Part shown: in pieces, positions 1 through 64,000 of the stretch | Numbering within the stretch: the first letter of the stretch is position 1 | How the letters are laid out: each line of letters begins with the position of its first letter | Made by a program: the position numbers and the translations under genes | Origin: Tretioscincus oriximinensis | Taxonomy: Eukaryota; Chordata; Lepidosauria; Squamata; Gymnophthalmidae | Direction of reading: 5' to 3' | DNA length: 64,000 nucleotides | Assembly: GCA_022410635.1 (NCBI GenBank) | Contig: JAJVDF010000380.1 | Location: forward strand, 1,188,740-1,252,739 | Notes under the pieces: generated by a model | What the model was told of the DNA's origin: nothing | Database searches by the model: none | The model's input: the letters and a program-made list of their open reading frames with translations, nothing else

Positions 1-400
1 CAGAGGGCACTCCTTAAAACTGTTGGGTAGAAAAGTGAGAACAGACAAAGGAAAGTATTTTTTCACCCAGAGGGTCGTCGGCCTGTGGAATTTACTTCCT
101 GAAGAGGTAGTGGTAGCTAACAGCTTGGATAGTTTCAAGACAGGACTAGACAGGTTTATGGACACTAAAGGTATAAATGGATACTAGGATGGATGTCTGG
201 ATGTTGCCTCTGGGATGGAGCAACAGGCAGGACTCCTGAAATACCATTTGCAGGGAGTCATGAACAGGAAGCATATTTTGCTTTCCTCTGTTCAGACTGC
301 CCAGGTGCATCTGATGGGCCTCTGTGTGACACAGAATGCTGGACTTGATGGGCTGTGGCCCGATCCAGTATGGCTCTTCTTATGTTCTTATGTTCTTACA
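1..400 (+). repeat. CR1 LINE 3' end (truncated by window edge)
   Basis: Shows the family's conserved 3'UTR blocks: a TGGATAGTTTCAAGACAGG-type segment, GATGGAGCAACAGGCAGG, GCTGGACTTGATGGGC and a terminal tandem octamer (TATGTTCT) at 381-398, as expected of CR1 priming. Several other copies in the window share the same blocks. 5' part missing. Confidence 0.85.
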
Positions 401-504
401 GATTCCAAATCTCCATAGATAATTTTTGTGCATCAGCATAAAGAATGTATTTAGAATTGTACTGTACAGAAACGGCCTTAAAACAAGTATGGTTGGGGAT
501 GGAA

Positions 505-588
505 AAAAATACTTTTCTTGTGATAACTATCCAGGATCTGTTGTTAAAAAATACTTTTCATGTGATAACTATCCAGGATCTGTTGTTA
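505..588 (+). repeat. 42-bp tandem duplication
   Basis: The unit at 505-546 is repeated at 547-588 with one visible mismatch (TTCTTG against TTCATG). Recent local duplication in the upstream flank. Confidence 0.9.
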
Positions 589-1683
589 ACAGCAATTAAT
601 TAATTAATTCTCAAGGCTGGCGTCTTTGTTTTAACAGACGATTTAAAGAACTTAGGCATGAAGCCATGAATATGGGCATGAAGACTATGAGCTAAACCTT
701 ACTAATCTGTTTTAAGGAACTCACTAGTTCACTTTGGCTGCAAATGCACAGTGCCTTAAAACGGGAGTGAAAAACGATTGTTGACATTTGAATTGGGAGT
801 TGATCCAGCTTCCGTGTTCATTCTTATTTGGCGTGCTTTAAATGTTCGCACCTCCCCTGCTTCCTGCAGCCACCCACCTCATGCATGCTCCTCCACCCTG
901 CATGGGCTGAGAAAGCTTACCCTTCCTCCATGGTGATCCCTGCCTTCCCTGCACCCAAGCCTGGCTGACTCCCTCCTCTTCTTCCTCTCCTCTGGGCTGG
1001 TGGGGCTTCCTGTCAGAGTCGGAATGCTAGGAACACAAACTGCTGGGAACTGCACACGGTACACGTTACAGACTCAATTCCGTGCCCGACAGATGTGCCT
1101 CTGCAGATTGAGGGAGGTGAGAGCACTTTGGATTTTCATTTAGTGTGCCCAGCCACTCCACATTCGCTCCCGATTTAAGACCGTGTGTGTTTGCAGCCAC
1201 TGTCTGCATGGAACGATTGCTAATCCAGATCAGATCAGTGTGAAGAGCCCTGCAAACCGATTTAGTAGTAGGCACATTAATCAAGTCTACATCCTTGCTA
1301 GNCCTGCCTAATCTGGATTAAGCATGCATGTGTAGATGCATGGCTTCAGGAACTGCTGAAGGGGGAAACCTATAATCCATCCATTTCCTTTAGCGTAGGG
1401 GTTCTGCATAAAAACTGGGATAGAAGTGTGAAGTTTTAATATAGTGTTACCAGATAGAAACTGTGATTTTCTAGGTGCAGCAGGTACTAGAAGCTGCACC
1501 TGGTGAAAAATCCTCTCTTCTATAGTCATTATGTGTCCAAAATGTTAACCTGGATTTTATGTAGGAACTCTACATCAACAGTTCTGGAAAAGAGGACTTT
1601 TCACCAGGTGCAATTTCTAATACCTGCTGCAGTTTTTTGCTCCCATTACCATTGCACCCATTAACTCTAACCTTAAATATTTA
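589..1683. other. Upstream flank without recognised features
   Basis: Unique-looking DNA; only short spurious open frames on both strands. It includes a moderately GC-rich patch near 840-1030. Nothing here can be supported as a gene. Confidence 0.6.
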
Positions 1684-2013
1684 AAGGAGCACCTCCTCCA
1701 ATGGGTCTCCATTGACAGTCCCACCTCCTTCACTCATCAAGGGGGGGGAGGGTGGACACACAGTGGAGGCCCTTCTCTGTGTTAGCCCCCAAGTTGTGGA
1801 ATGCTCTTCCCTCTGATGTGCACCAGGCACTACACTGTACATATTCAGATGCCTGAAGACACAGCTTTCACTCTCGCCTTTGGCTGAGCCAAATATTTCC
1901 TACTCCCTGAAGGCACTGTTGTGATTTTAGCCTGTTGACTTTAATCATTTTTTTATTGTGGTTTGCCCTGAGACCTTTGGGTATAGGGCAGAATATAAAT
2001 GTAAATAAATAAA
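1684..2013 (+). repeat. L2-like LINE 3' end
   Basis: Ends with CCCTGAGACCTTTGGGTATA, a GGGCAGAATATAAAT motif and an AAATAAATAAA tail. The same terminus recurs at 3092-3130, 13490-13540, 42725-42782 and 56145-56200. Upstream part carries the degraded C-terminal reading-frame region. Confidence 0.75.
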
Positions 2014-2959
2014 GCTGCAAGCTCTATCCCAGTTTATGTGGGAGCCCTTCTGGATTTCCTGCCTATTGCTTCTCCCAAGAAACTCTCTCTTGAAAATGTT
2101 GTGGTTATTTAACCCACAGTAGCTTCCACAGCAGAGGGTGGATTTGACATAAGCAGCTATTGGGTCCAAGCCAAGGGCACCACTGCACCACTAGAGGGCG
2201 TCCTTCTATTATGGCACCTTCTTTACCATCCATCTTCAGATTGTAGAGGTTTTGCAGGGAACAACAATAAACCATTTGCTCTGCCCGGTTTCTCCTTTTC
2301 CTTGTTACAAATGTGTCTGTCAACTACACGTGATGTGCTTTTCAGTTCAGAATTTATGAGACTAAATAATGCAAAAAAGGCCTGACATAGGAACTTCTTT
2401 TATGGATATATTTTCCAACTATTTGAAGCATCCAATAATTTTAAGGCCTTTTAACTTTTTTGTTTTAGCTGACTTTTAGTTTGATGATTGATGTTGTTTG
2501 CAAGATACAGCTGAATCCTGGTGTTGGTAGAAGCTGTTCGAAAGAAGGCAGAAGTGTAGTGATCAAACCAACAGTATTGGGGCCGGAAAGAAATATAAAC
2601 ACCTAAGTTTTAATCCAGTTTTAGGCCACTTTCAGCGTGAAAAAGAACAAATCAGCAAAGCGACAATCTGTTTTCTTTCAGTATTCTCTAACTCAGGAAA
2701 ACTCATCTGATTTAGACAATATGGGAAGAAAATCACTATTTACTTTGCTGACGTATGGACCAGCCATCTAGTTTCTTCATCTTCTGGCAGTATTTTTCTT
2801 CCTGGCTTTATGGGTATCAGTTATATTTCTACCAGCTTTGCTACGCTTTTCTACAGGGACATACGCTTAGTTAAAACCTTGGCTGGCCTAGGAGCTTCAC
2901 GAAATACCCGTTATTTACATTTTTCTATCATGCTATCAATCTCTCAGGGAGGTAACAAT

Positions 2960-3130
2960 AAAAACCAGTTTAGTATATTCAAACACTTCTTTGACCTGAC
3001 CTTTGGTTGAAGAAATGTCATTTTTCTTCCCACTTTTAGATACTGTTTTGATACCGTCAGTTTTGTATTGTTGTTTTTATTGTTGGCAGCCCTGAGACCT
3101 ACGGGAATAAATATAAATATTAATAAATAT
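2960..3130 (+). repeat. L2-like LINE 3' end
   Basis: Begins with TTTGACCTGACCTTTGGTTG and ends GCAGCCCTGAGACC...ATATAAATATTAATAAAT, parallel to the copy at 13360-13540. Confidence 0.75.
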
Positions 3131-3327
3131 CTGAAAATATGGGAGAGCAGGTTTTTGAGCAAAAGGCCACGTTAAAGAGGTACATCTACGAGCGTTTTTT
3201 GAATTCATTACAGAGGTGGGGATTGACACACTTCAAGGGAGAGACTTCCACAGAGAAATATTTTGTTCCTTGAGCCAAAATGTAAGATAATAATTTTTCC
3301 CGCCAGAAGCAATGTTTAAATAACTGT

Positions 3328-3636
3328 AAGAAGAAGAAGAACTGGGTTCTTATACCCCGCTTTTCTCACCTTTCAAAGGGACTCAAAGCGGCTTACAAGG
3401 ATATATTTTGCCCGAAGGCTCACATTCTATCTTCCCCACCAGGCTATGGTGGTTCCCATGTATCTTCTTGCAGTCAGTTGCAACTTCTTGCAATTCATGC
3501 TTTCGAATAGCTGGGTTGGCTAGAGCTCCAGGCTAGTGGAAGGTGCTCACCCCTCCCCACGTCCCACACAGGGCTTCGAAACCCCATCTCCCAGGCGAGA
3601 GACGAATTCCTAAGCGACTGAGTTATCCGTGCCTGC
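3328..3636 (-). repeat. tRNA-derived SINE (family A), minus orientation
   Basis: On the minus strand it starts GCAGGCACGGATAACTCAGT (tRNA-like A box), then a GTTTCGAAGCCC B-box-like segment, and ends with an AAGCCGCTTTGAGTCCC...GCGGGGTATAAG tail plus GAA repeats. Near-identical order in ten other copies here. The tail resembles the L2-like LINE termini in the same window, suggesting L2 mobilisation. Confidence 0.85.
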
Positions 3637-3692
3637 TAAGTCGCTTCGAGTCCCTTCGGATGAGACAAGTGGGGTATAAAAAATTCTTCTTC
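3637..3692 (+). repeat. Orphan SINE-A 3' tail
   Basis: TAAGTCGCTTCGAGTCCCTT...GGGGTATAAA then TTCTTC. A separate tail of the SINE-A family, in opposite orientation and directly abutting the preceding copy. Confidence 0.75.
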
Positions 3693-4084
3693 ATGGCCTC
3701 AGATTTTAATTCCATTATGCAAGATACTAATTTGATTATGTCTAGTTTAATGAAATTACACTTCATATAATTTACTAGTTAATAATAAGTTAATGCATTG
3801 GTTACTTTTTCTACCACTGCTTTTGTGAGACCTACGTGAAATGTATGTATGCTCTCTGCCCATCTTGCCTTCCTACAATAATCAATCCTATACTGAAAAC
3901 TTAGCACCTCATACCCCAAACATCACTTGGGTACAACAAGCTGATCCAATCTAAGCCAATGTATAAGTTATTAAAATGCTCNCATTACGGTGATATTTAT
4001 CATACAATTAACATTTGTAAAAAAACTTGTAGGGCAAGCTTGTGTAAGGGCCTGCTGTCCTGCAGGCTAAAGTGGGGAAATATT

Positions 4085-4120
4085 TTCTCAGTCAATCTGT
4101 GCTCAGTCCCCCCACAGGAA
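4085..4120 (+). repeat. Short fragment of the 40430-40800 dispersed repeat
   Basis: CTCAGTCAATCTGTGCTCAG matches a block of the unclassified dispersed repeat at 40430-40800 (there on the minus strand). Confidence 0.4.
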
Positions 4121-4384
4121 ACATTTTTGCTGCTACAGGAAGTTGGCTCGGGGACTCAACTATCCCTGTAGCACCTGATGGGATTATCTATAGAGGGGAA
4201 TATGGCTACACCAGACTCAGTTGCTTCCCAGTAAATCCCTGTTCTTAGACACTCCGTTTGCTGATTGCTTTACAACTGGTTGGCTGTTCAACACTACCCT
4301 TTATTTTGGGTATATCTTCAATTAGGGGCCTGAGCCTTCTACATGCCAAGGAAGGCTGTGGCACACCCAAATAGGTCCAGAGCC

Positions 4385-4560
4385 AATCTAGTGTAGTGGC
4401 TAGCGTGTCAAGACTCTTAGCTAGAAATCTCCCAGTTTGATTTGACCCTCCTCCCCAAAAGCCAGCTTGGTGACCTTGTCACAGGTTTTTGGAGCTCNCT
4501 CAGCCGCACCTACTTTACAAGGTGTCTGTTGCNAAGTGAAGAACAGAAGGTTATGTAAGC
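4385..4560 (+). repeat. tRNA-derived SINE (family B)
   Basis: AGTGTAGTGGCTAGCGTG head, CCAGTTTGATTTGACCC B-box-like segment, a CAGCTTGGTGACCTTGTCAC block, CTCAGCCGCACCTACTTTAC and a GGTGTCTGTTG block. Same blocks at 31648-31862 and 63240-63400. Confidence 0.75.
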
Positions 4561-4682
4561 AGCTTTGGTTGTCCCTTCTATGGTCTGCACCCAATATAGT
4601 CTGTGCCAATAGGTGGATGGCAGGCCCGCTGCATTCTGGGAAACATCTTGGCCTGTGCCATCTGCATGCCAGGACAGCTATG

Positions 4683-5005
4683 ATTTATTGACTTATTTAT
4701 TTATTGACTTGTTTATAGACTTTTTGACACACTTATTGACATATCCACTGGCACATTTATAGACTGATTGACATACTTATTCATTTACTAATTTATTGAC
4801 ATATTTATTGACTTGACATACTTATTGAGCTATTGACATATTGATTGAATGACTTATTGACATACTTAGTTATTTACTTATTGAATTATTCGTTTATTAT
4901 TTATGTATTGACATATTTAATGACTTATTGACCTACTTGACTTATTGACATATTGATTGATTGACTTATTGACATATTGATGGACTTATTGATTGACTTG
5001 CTCAT
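4683..5005 (+). repeat. Degenerate minisatellite of TTATTGACATA-type units
   Basis: Roughly 30 imperfect 8-16 bp units built on TTGACATA/TTATTGACTT fill 320 bp. It forms the AT-rich edge next to the CpG island. Unit order is irregular, as in slippage-derived arrays. Confidence 0.9.
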
Positions 5006-5007
5006 AT

Positions 5008-5085
5008 TTCTATATCGCCCTACAGCCAAAGGGCGGTTAACCCTATTAAAAACATCTATGTTACCCTATTAAAAACATCTATGAC
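5008..5085 (-). repeat. L2-like LINE terminus, minus orientation
   Basis: TTTCTATATCGCCCTACAGCC...GGGCGGTTAACCCTATTAAAA is the reverse of the L2-like 3' end. ACCCTATTAAAAACATCTATG is duplicated in tandem at its end. Confidence 0.65.
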
Positions 5086-5408
5086 GGCCTCCCCCCGCCC
5101 CCAACCACACGCCCTCATTGGGGGCCACCCCAGGGTAGACCCTGGCATGGCCTGACTCCGTCCGCAGCAGCAGGCCGCCCCTATTCCGGGATAGATGTTC
5201 TATTTTCTACCCCGGGATAACGCTGGGGCTAAGAGGGCGACGAGGGCCCTGCTGGCTCCTCCCCTGTGGGCCGAGAGAGGCGGCGGCGGGCGCGCTCGGC
5301 TTGCTGTTCCCGGGGCGGCCGCGGCGCTGCTCGCTTCCTCCTCTTTCGCCCGGCGCCCGCTCGTCCTCGTCGTCGCCACTCTCTCTCCTCCTCCGGGCTG
5401 GGCCGAGC

Positions 5409-5440
5409 GGCAGGCAGGCAGGCAGGCAGGCAGGCAGGCG
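5409..5440 (+). repeat. (CAGG)n short tandem repeat
   Basis: About seven consecutive GGCA units in the GC-rich promoter region. Likely length-variable; no function can be assigned. Confidence 0.85.
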
Positions 5441-5675
5441 GGCGGCGAAGGAGAGATCAGCTAGGCCTCTGGCGAGGCGGGCGGGCGGCGGCGAGATCGA
5501 GCGAGCAGCCCCCGGAGCAGCCCAGCCGTGCCCGTCGTGCCTCTGCGGGCCGTGTGGCGGCGGAGAGGGATCCGCGGGCCCCGTACTTCGGCCGCCGCCG
5601 CCGCCTGTTCCTGCCTCTCCTCCCCTCAGCCGCGCCGTCGTCCGCTCCCTGCCGCTGCGGATGTGACATTCGGCG

Positions 5676-5687
5676 GCCGCCATTTTG
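5676..5687 (+). promoter_or_regulatory. YY1-like site in CpG island
   Basis: GCCGCCATTTTG matches the known YY1 consensus common near transcription starts of housekeeping genes. Position within the island fits a core-promoter element. Binding is inferred from motif only. Confidence 0.5.
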
Positions 5688-5772
5688 AGCGCGAGGAGGC
5701 GGGAGGGAGGGAGGCGGGAGGGAGGGAGGCCAGGAGGAGGCGGGAGGGAGGGAGGAGGGAAGGAAGCCGCCG

Positions 5773-5815
5773 CCGCCGCCGCCGCCGCCGCCGAGGAGGC
5801 AGCAGCAGCAGCAGC
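5773..5815 (+). repeat. GCC and CAG trinucleotide runs in 5'UTR/promoter
   Basis: About eight consecutive CCG/GCC triplets are followed by a short CAG run. Similar runs recur at 6081-6110 (CAG x7 then CGG x3), 6141-6170, 6269-6290 and 6297-6315. Confidence 0.85.
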
Positions 5816-6080
5816 CATAGAGCAGGCCTGCCCCGCCGCCCCGCTGACCGGCCCACCGACCGACTCGCTGGCTCGCTGCCCGGACGCGGCTGCCTGAGGG
5901 AAGGCGAGGAAGGACGGGCGCAACGCCGCCGGAGCCGCGCAGGCCCTTCGCAGGCTTCGTAGGCCCAGGCTGCCGCCACCGCCTGGCTGGCTGGAGCCGG
6001 GCCGGGCCGAAGAAGCCGCCAGCGCCTCTTCCCCTCGCCGCCCTTCAGTCCCAGTCGCCAGTCGGGCGGACTGAGGGAAG

Positions 6081-6110
6081 CAGCAGCAGCAGCAGCAGCA
6101 GCGGCGGCGG
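6081..6110 (+). repeat. CAG x7 followed by CGG x3 upstream of USP7 start
   Basis: Pure CAG run in the same frame as the USP7 AUG, lying just after the in-frame TGA at 6072. It is probably 5'UTR, but would encode Gln if translation began at a non-AUG codon upstream. Confidence 0.8.
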
Positions 6111-6164
6111 CTCCCCGTCGCCTTCTCGCCTCCCCACCTCGCCGCCGCCTCCTCCTCCTTCCCC

Positions 6165-6175
6165 GCCGCCATTGG
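6165..6175 (+). promoter_or_regulatory. Second GCCGCCAT motif overlapping an inverted CCAAT
   Basis: GCCGCCATTGG combines the YY1 core with ATTGG (CCAAT on the minus strand, the NF-Y core). It lies about 310 bp upstream of the USP7 AUG, so it may flank the transcription start. Motif-level evidence only. Confidence 0.4.
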
Positions 6176-6488
6176 GCGAATAGCCAGTAAATACGTGCGC
6201 GTCTCGCTGCCTCCCACGGCGGCCGCCCGCTCCCTGCCCGCCACCGCCGCAGCCCCGCCGGAGCCGCCACAGCAGCAGCAGCAGCAGCGGCAACCCTCGC
6301 CGCCGCCGCCGCCGCCGGACCAGGCCTCCCCGCCGCCGGGGCCTCCCCGCCGCGGCTGCCCGCACCTCCTGATCCTGCAGCGCCGCGGCTCCGGGCCGCC
6401 TGCCGCCCCCCCGCCGCCGCCGCCCCTCCAAGGCCAGGCCCAGCAGGCCGCACAGGAGCCTCCGCAGCCGCCCCCGCCGGCCCCCGAC

Positions 6489-61852
<55,364 letters not shown>

Positions 61853-61932
61853 TAAATGTTTAAAGACCTAATACGGACTTTTCCACACGCTATTTTGTCA
61901 CTATTTATGCTTCTACCGGTGAAGCCCCCTTA

Positions 61933-62101
61933 ATAAAGCACCTCGTTATAACAAAATTCGTGGTATAACAAACAAAGTTAAATTTCCTGGCAGAACACCT
62001 GTAAGAGTGATGTTNATTACAGTGGGTTTCGTTATAATAAAATTTCGTTATAAAAAATTCAGCAGTCCCCTTGGCGTTCATTATAACGAGGATTCANCTG
62101 T
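61933..62101 (+). mobile_element. TA-flanked short inverted-repeat transposon (copy 2)
   Basis: CCTCGTTATAACAAAATTCG near the start and CATTATAACGAGGATTC near the end are inverted; TA at 62102-62103 and near 61931. Same family as 54116-54304. Begins about 80 bp after the exon 26 donor. Confidence 0.7.
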
Positions 62102-62129
62102 ATATGGTGGGTAACAACAAAGTGGCATG

Positions 62130-62420
62130 CAAAGCATTTAAAAAAAATCCCTCAAAAGCTTGAGGGGAACCTGCTTTTCAGCCAAAGACCAGAGTAAAGA
62201 ACTGCACCTTTGAAGATTTTCTGGATGTATAGAGTGCCAGCACTTGATGCACCTCAGTGAAGAGAATCTTCCAGCGTCTGAGGTTCACCACTGTGAAGGC
62301 CTTGTCCAGGGTCTTCACTCACCGTCTTTGCTGGTGAGAGTGGCAATTTATTAATTTACTTACATCACCTCTCTATATCTGAAGGTCACTNTGCGCACCA
62401 CAATAAAAAACCTGTAAAAC
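62130..62420 (-). repeat. L2-like LINE fragment, minus orientation
   Basis: TTTTCAGCCAAAGACCAGAG, AGAGTGCCAGCACTTGATGC, AATTTATTAATTTACTTACA and CTATATCTGAAGGTCACT. Order is disturbed, so possibly two fragments. Confidence 0.5.
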
Positions 62421-62587
62421 AGATTAAAATAGACCTTAGTCTGCAGTTCTGAAGGCAAATTGTACATTGGGAAAGTACGTTGAATGAGTACAGAAGCTGC
62501 GTGTGGATTAAATAGGAGTACGGTGGAAGGGCTTCAGTGTTAGCAAGAATTGTTGTCCCTCTGTAAGGCAAACATGTAATACAAAAA

Positions 62588-62850
62588 ATGAAGAACTGAG
62601 GTTTTATACCCTGCTTTTCTCACCTGAAAGGACTTACAGCAACTTACAAACATATACTTTTTGCCCAAAGGTTTGCATTCTATCTTCCCCACCATGCTGT
62701 AATGGTCCCCATTTATCTAATTGCAATTTCTTGCTTTCAAATAGTTGGGTTGGCTAGCAGAACGGCGCTCACCCCTCTCCATGGCCGACACAGGGCTTCG
62801 AACTCAGTATCTCTACTGAAACACCAGGGCTCTTAAATACTGTACCACTT
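62588..62850 (-). repeat. tRNA-derived SINE (family A), minus orientation, diverged
   Basis: AATGAAGAACTGAGGTTTTA, CCTGCTTTTCTCACCTGAAA, TTGCATTCTATCTTCCCCAC and CCATGGCCGACACAGGGCTT. Confidence 0.8.
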
Positions 62851-63239
62851 GTACAACCCATTTATTTCTAATTGTACAAGCCAATTAACTCCAAAACGTG
62901 TTCAAATTGTTTAAACATAGTCTGGTCAATTTATAAATATGAAGCATCCTAATAACTTTCCAGGGGGAATTCCCCAGCAGATCTTAAGACCTGGGCGCAG
63001 GTTGATAGGTTGCCTGATTGTTTATAGCTACAGTTATTGCTATTTGATAATGAGTGTTAAAATTAAATTATCTTTAAGAAAAAAACATGTTTTAATACTG
63101 TTTTTGTGTCTCTTGTATGCATAGCACTTTTGATGAGGGTTTCTTGGGTTAAGGTCATGTTTTTGGCTCCAGCAGTTATGCCAGGCTGTTCTCTCTCTTC
63201 CTGAAAGTGGACTGAAGCTGAATTGAAACTTAGAGGATG

Positions 63240-63408
63240 TATAAGGGGTGACCTTTGGCCAGTCACAGTTCTTTAGAACTTTCTCAGCCCCACCTACTTC
63301 ACAGGGTGTCTGTTGTGGAGAAAGCAACAGAAACTATGTGCGCCACCCTATGGTTGGCAGCCCTGAGACCTTCCGGTATAAGTATGAATGAATTTATTAG
63401 TGATTAGT
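63240..63408 (+). repeat. SINE family B fragment followed by an L2-like tail
   Basis: GACCTTTGGCCAGTCACAGT, TTTCTCAGCCCCACCTACTT, GGGTGTCTGTTGTGGAGAAA. From 63348: GTTGGCAGCCCTGAGACCTT and a degraded tail. Confidence 0.7.
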
Positions 63409-63409
63409 C

Positions 63410-64000
63410 AAGCACATATTAAAATTCCATCTGTAAAATTGTTTAAAAAGTACAAAAAGATAAAAATGTGGCTCGCCTTTTAAAAGCATATTCCAGAAAA
63501 AGAACAGTTCCAATCACAGTGTATGTGTCTCTCCCCCCCCCCCCCCTCTTAGCAACCAGTAGGCACGATCCTTGTCAACTCTGCAGTGGGAGTTTTCCAG
63601 TAGAGGAAGAAGTCATCGTGCTCTAAGATCAATATAGAGCTGGCATTGTTGTTTCAATTTTGCCTGAGCCACATCGTCTATTTTAGAAGCTAATATTTTG
63701 ATATCTTCCCAACTTTAGCATAATGTCCAGCTGGTCAAAGCAAGCTTTTGTAAACATATAAGTACAAAATAAGTAAATAAATAAATAATATAACCAGATA
63801 GCAAAACTGGCTATGCCTGCTACCTAAAACATTGGGTGCATCTCTGGCATAAACACNGTCAAAACAAAACAGAATTACTGTCTTTCACACCAGGAGACAC
63901 CTTTAGTTTAGTTAGGAAAAATACATTTTGAAAGTAGGAGTAATTGCAGGAGAAATCTCTTTGGCAAAGGAACAGAACGAACTGCTGAAGACGGCTTCAT
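63410..64000. other. Intron 26, nothing recognised
   Basis: Includes a (C)13 run at about 63534-63546. No match to USP7 exon 27 was found up to the window end. Confidence 0.55.

Overview
This is vertebrate nuclear DNA carrying most of one protein-coding gene, USP7 (HAUSP, ubiquitin-specific protease 7), on the + strand. Twenty-six coding exons can be placed between 6489 and 61851. Every intron follows GT-AG and the phases join exactly, giving 940 complete codons plus two bases. The order is Gln-rich N-terminus, TRAF/MATH domain, USP catalytic core with Cys, His and Asp all present, then the first ubiquitin-like domains. The known family has about 1,100 residues, so roughly 160 C-terminal residues (probably exons 27-31) lie beyond base 64000. 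No second host gene was found on either strand.

The host is most likely a sauropsid and probably a squamate. The protein is near-identical to other amniote USP7. The interspersed DNA is dominated by CR1 LINE 3' ends, L2-like LINE tails, and tRNA-derived SINEs whose 3' ends look like the L2-like tails. Minor components are an L1 ORF2 fragment, short terminal-inverted-repeat DNA transposons and a dispersed family with a hammerhead-like motif. The species assignment is inference.

Layout: 1-5150 is upstream flank made of repeats, ending in a degenerate TTGACATA-type minisatellite. 5150-6600 is a CpG island with the promoter, the GC-rich 5'UTR (CAG, CCG and CAGG repeats) and coding exon 1. 6571-27495 is the 20.9 kb first intron. 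27496-38834 holds exons 2-6 (acidic linker, TRAF domain, catalytic Cys box). 42270-51226 holds exons 7-15 (rest of the catalytic domain, including His and Asp). 52653-61851 holds exons 16-26 (ubiquitin-like domains 1-3). 61852-64000 is the start of intron 26.

I see no operon, CRISPR, phage or other new gene system. The points worth a second look are nested transposons with visible target duplications, head-to-head copies of a hammerhead-like repeat, an L1 fragment abutting the acceptor of the catalytic-Cys exon, and a long AUG-less open frame running into the USP7 start codon. Single isolated N bases are scattered throughout; one falls in exon 4. Comparisons with human USP7 and repeat families are from memory, not from a search.
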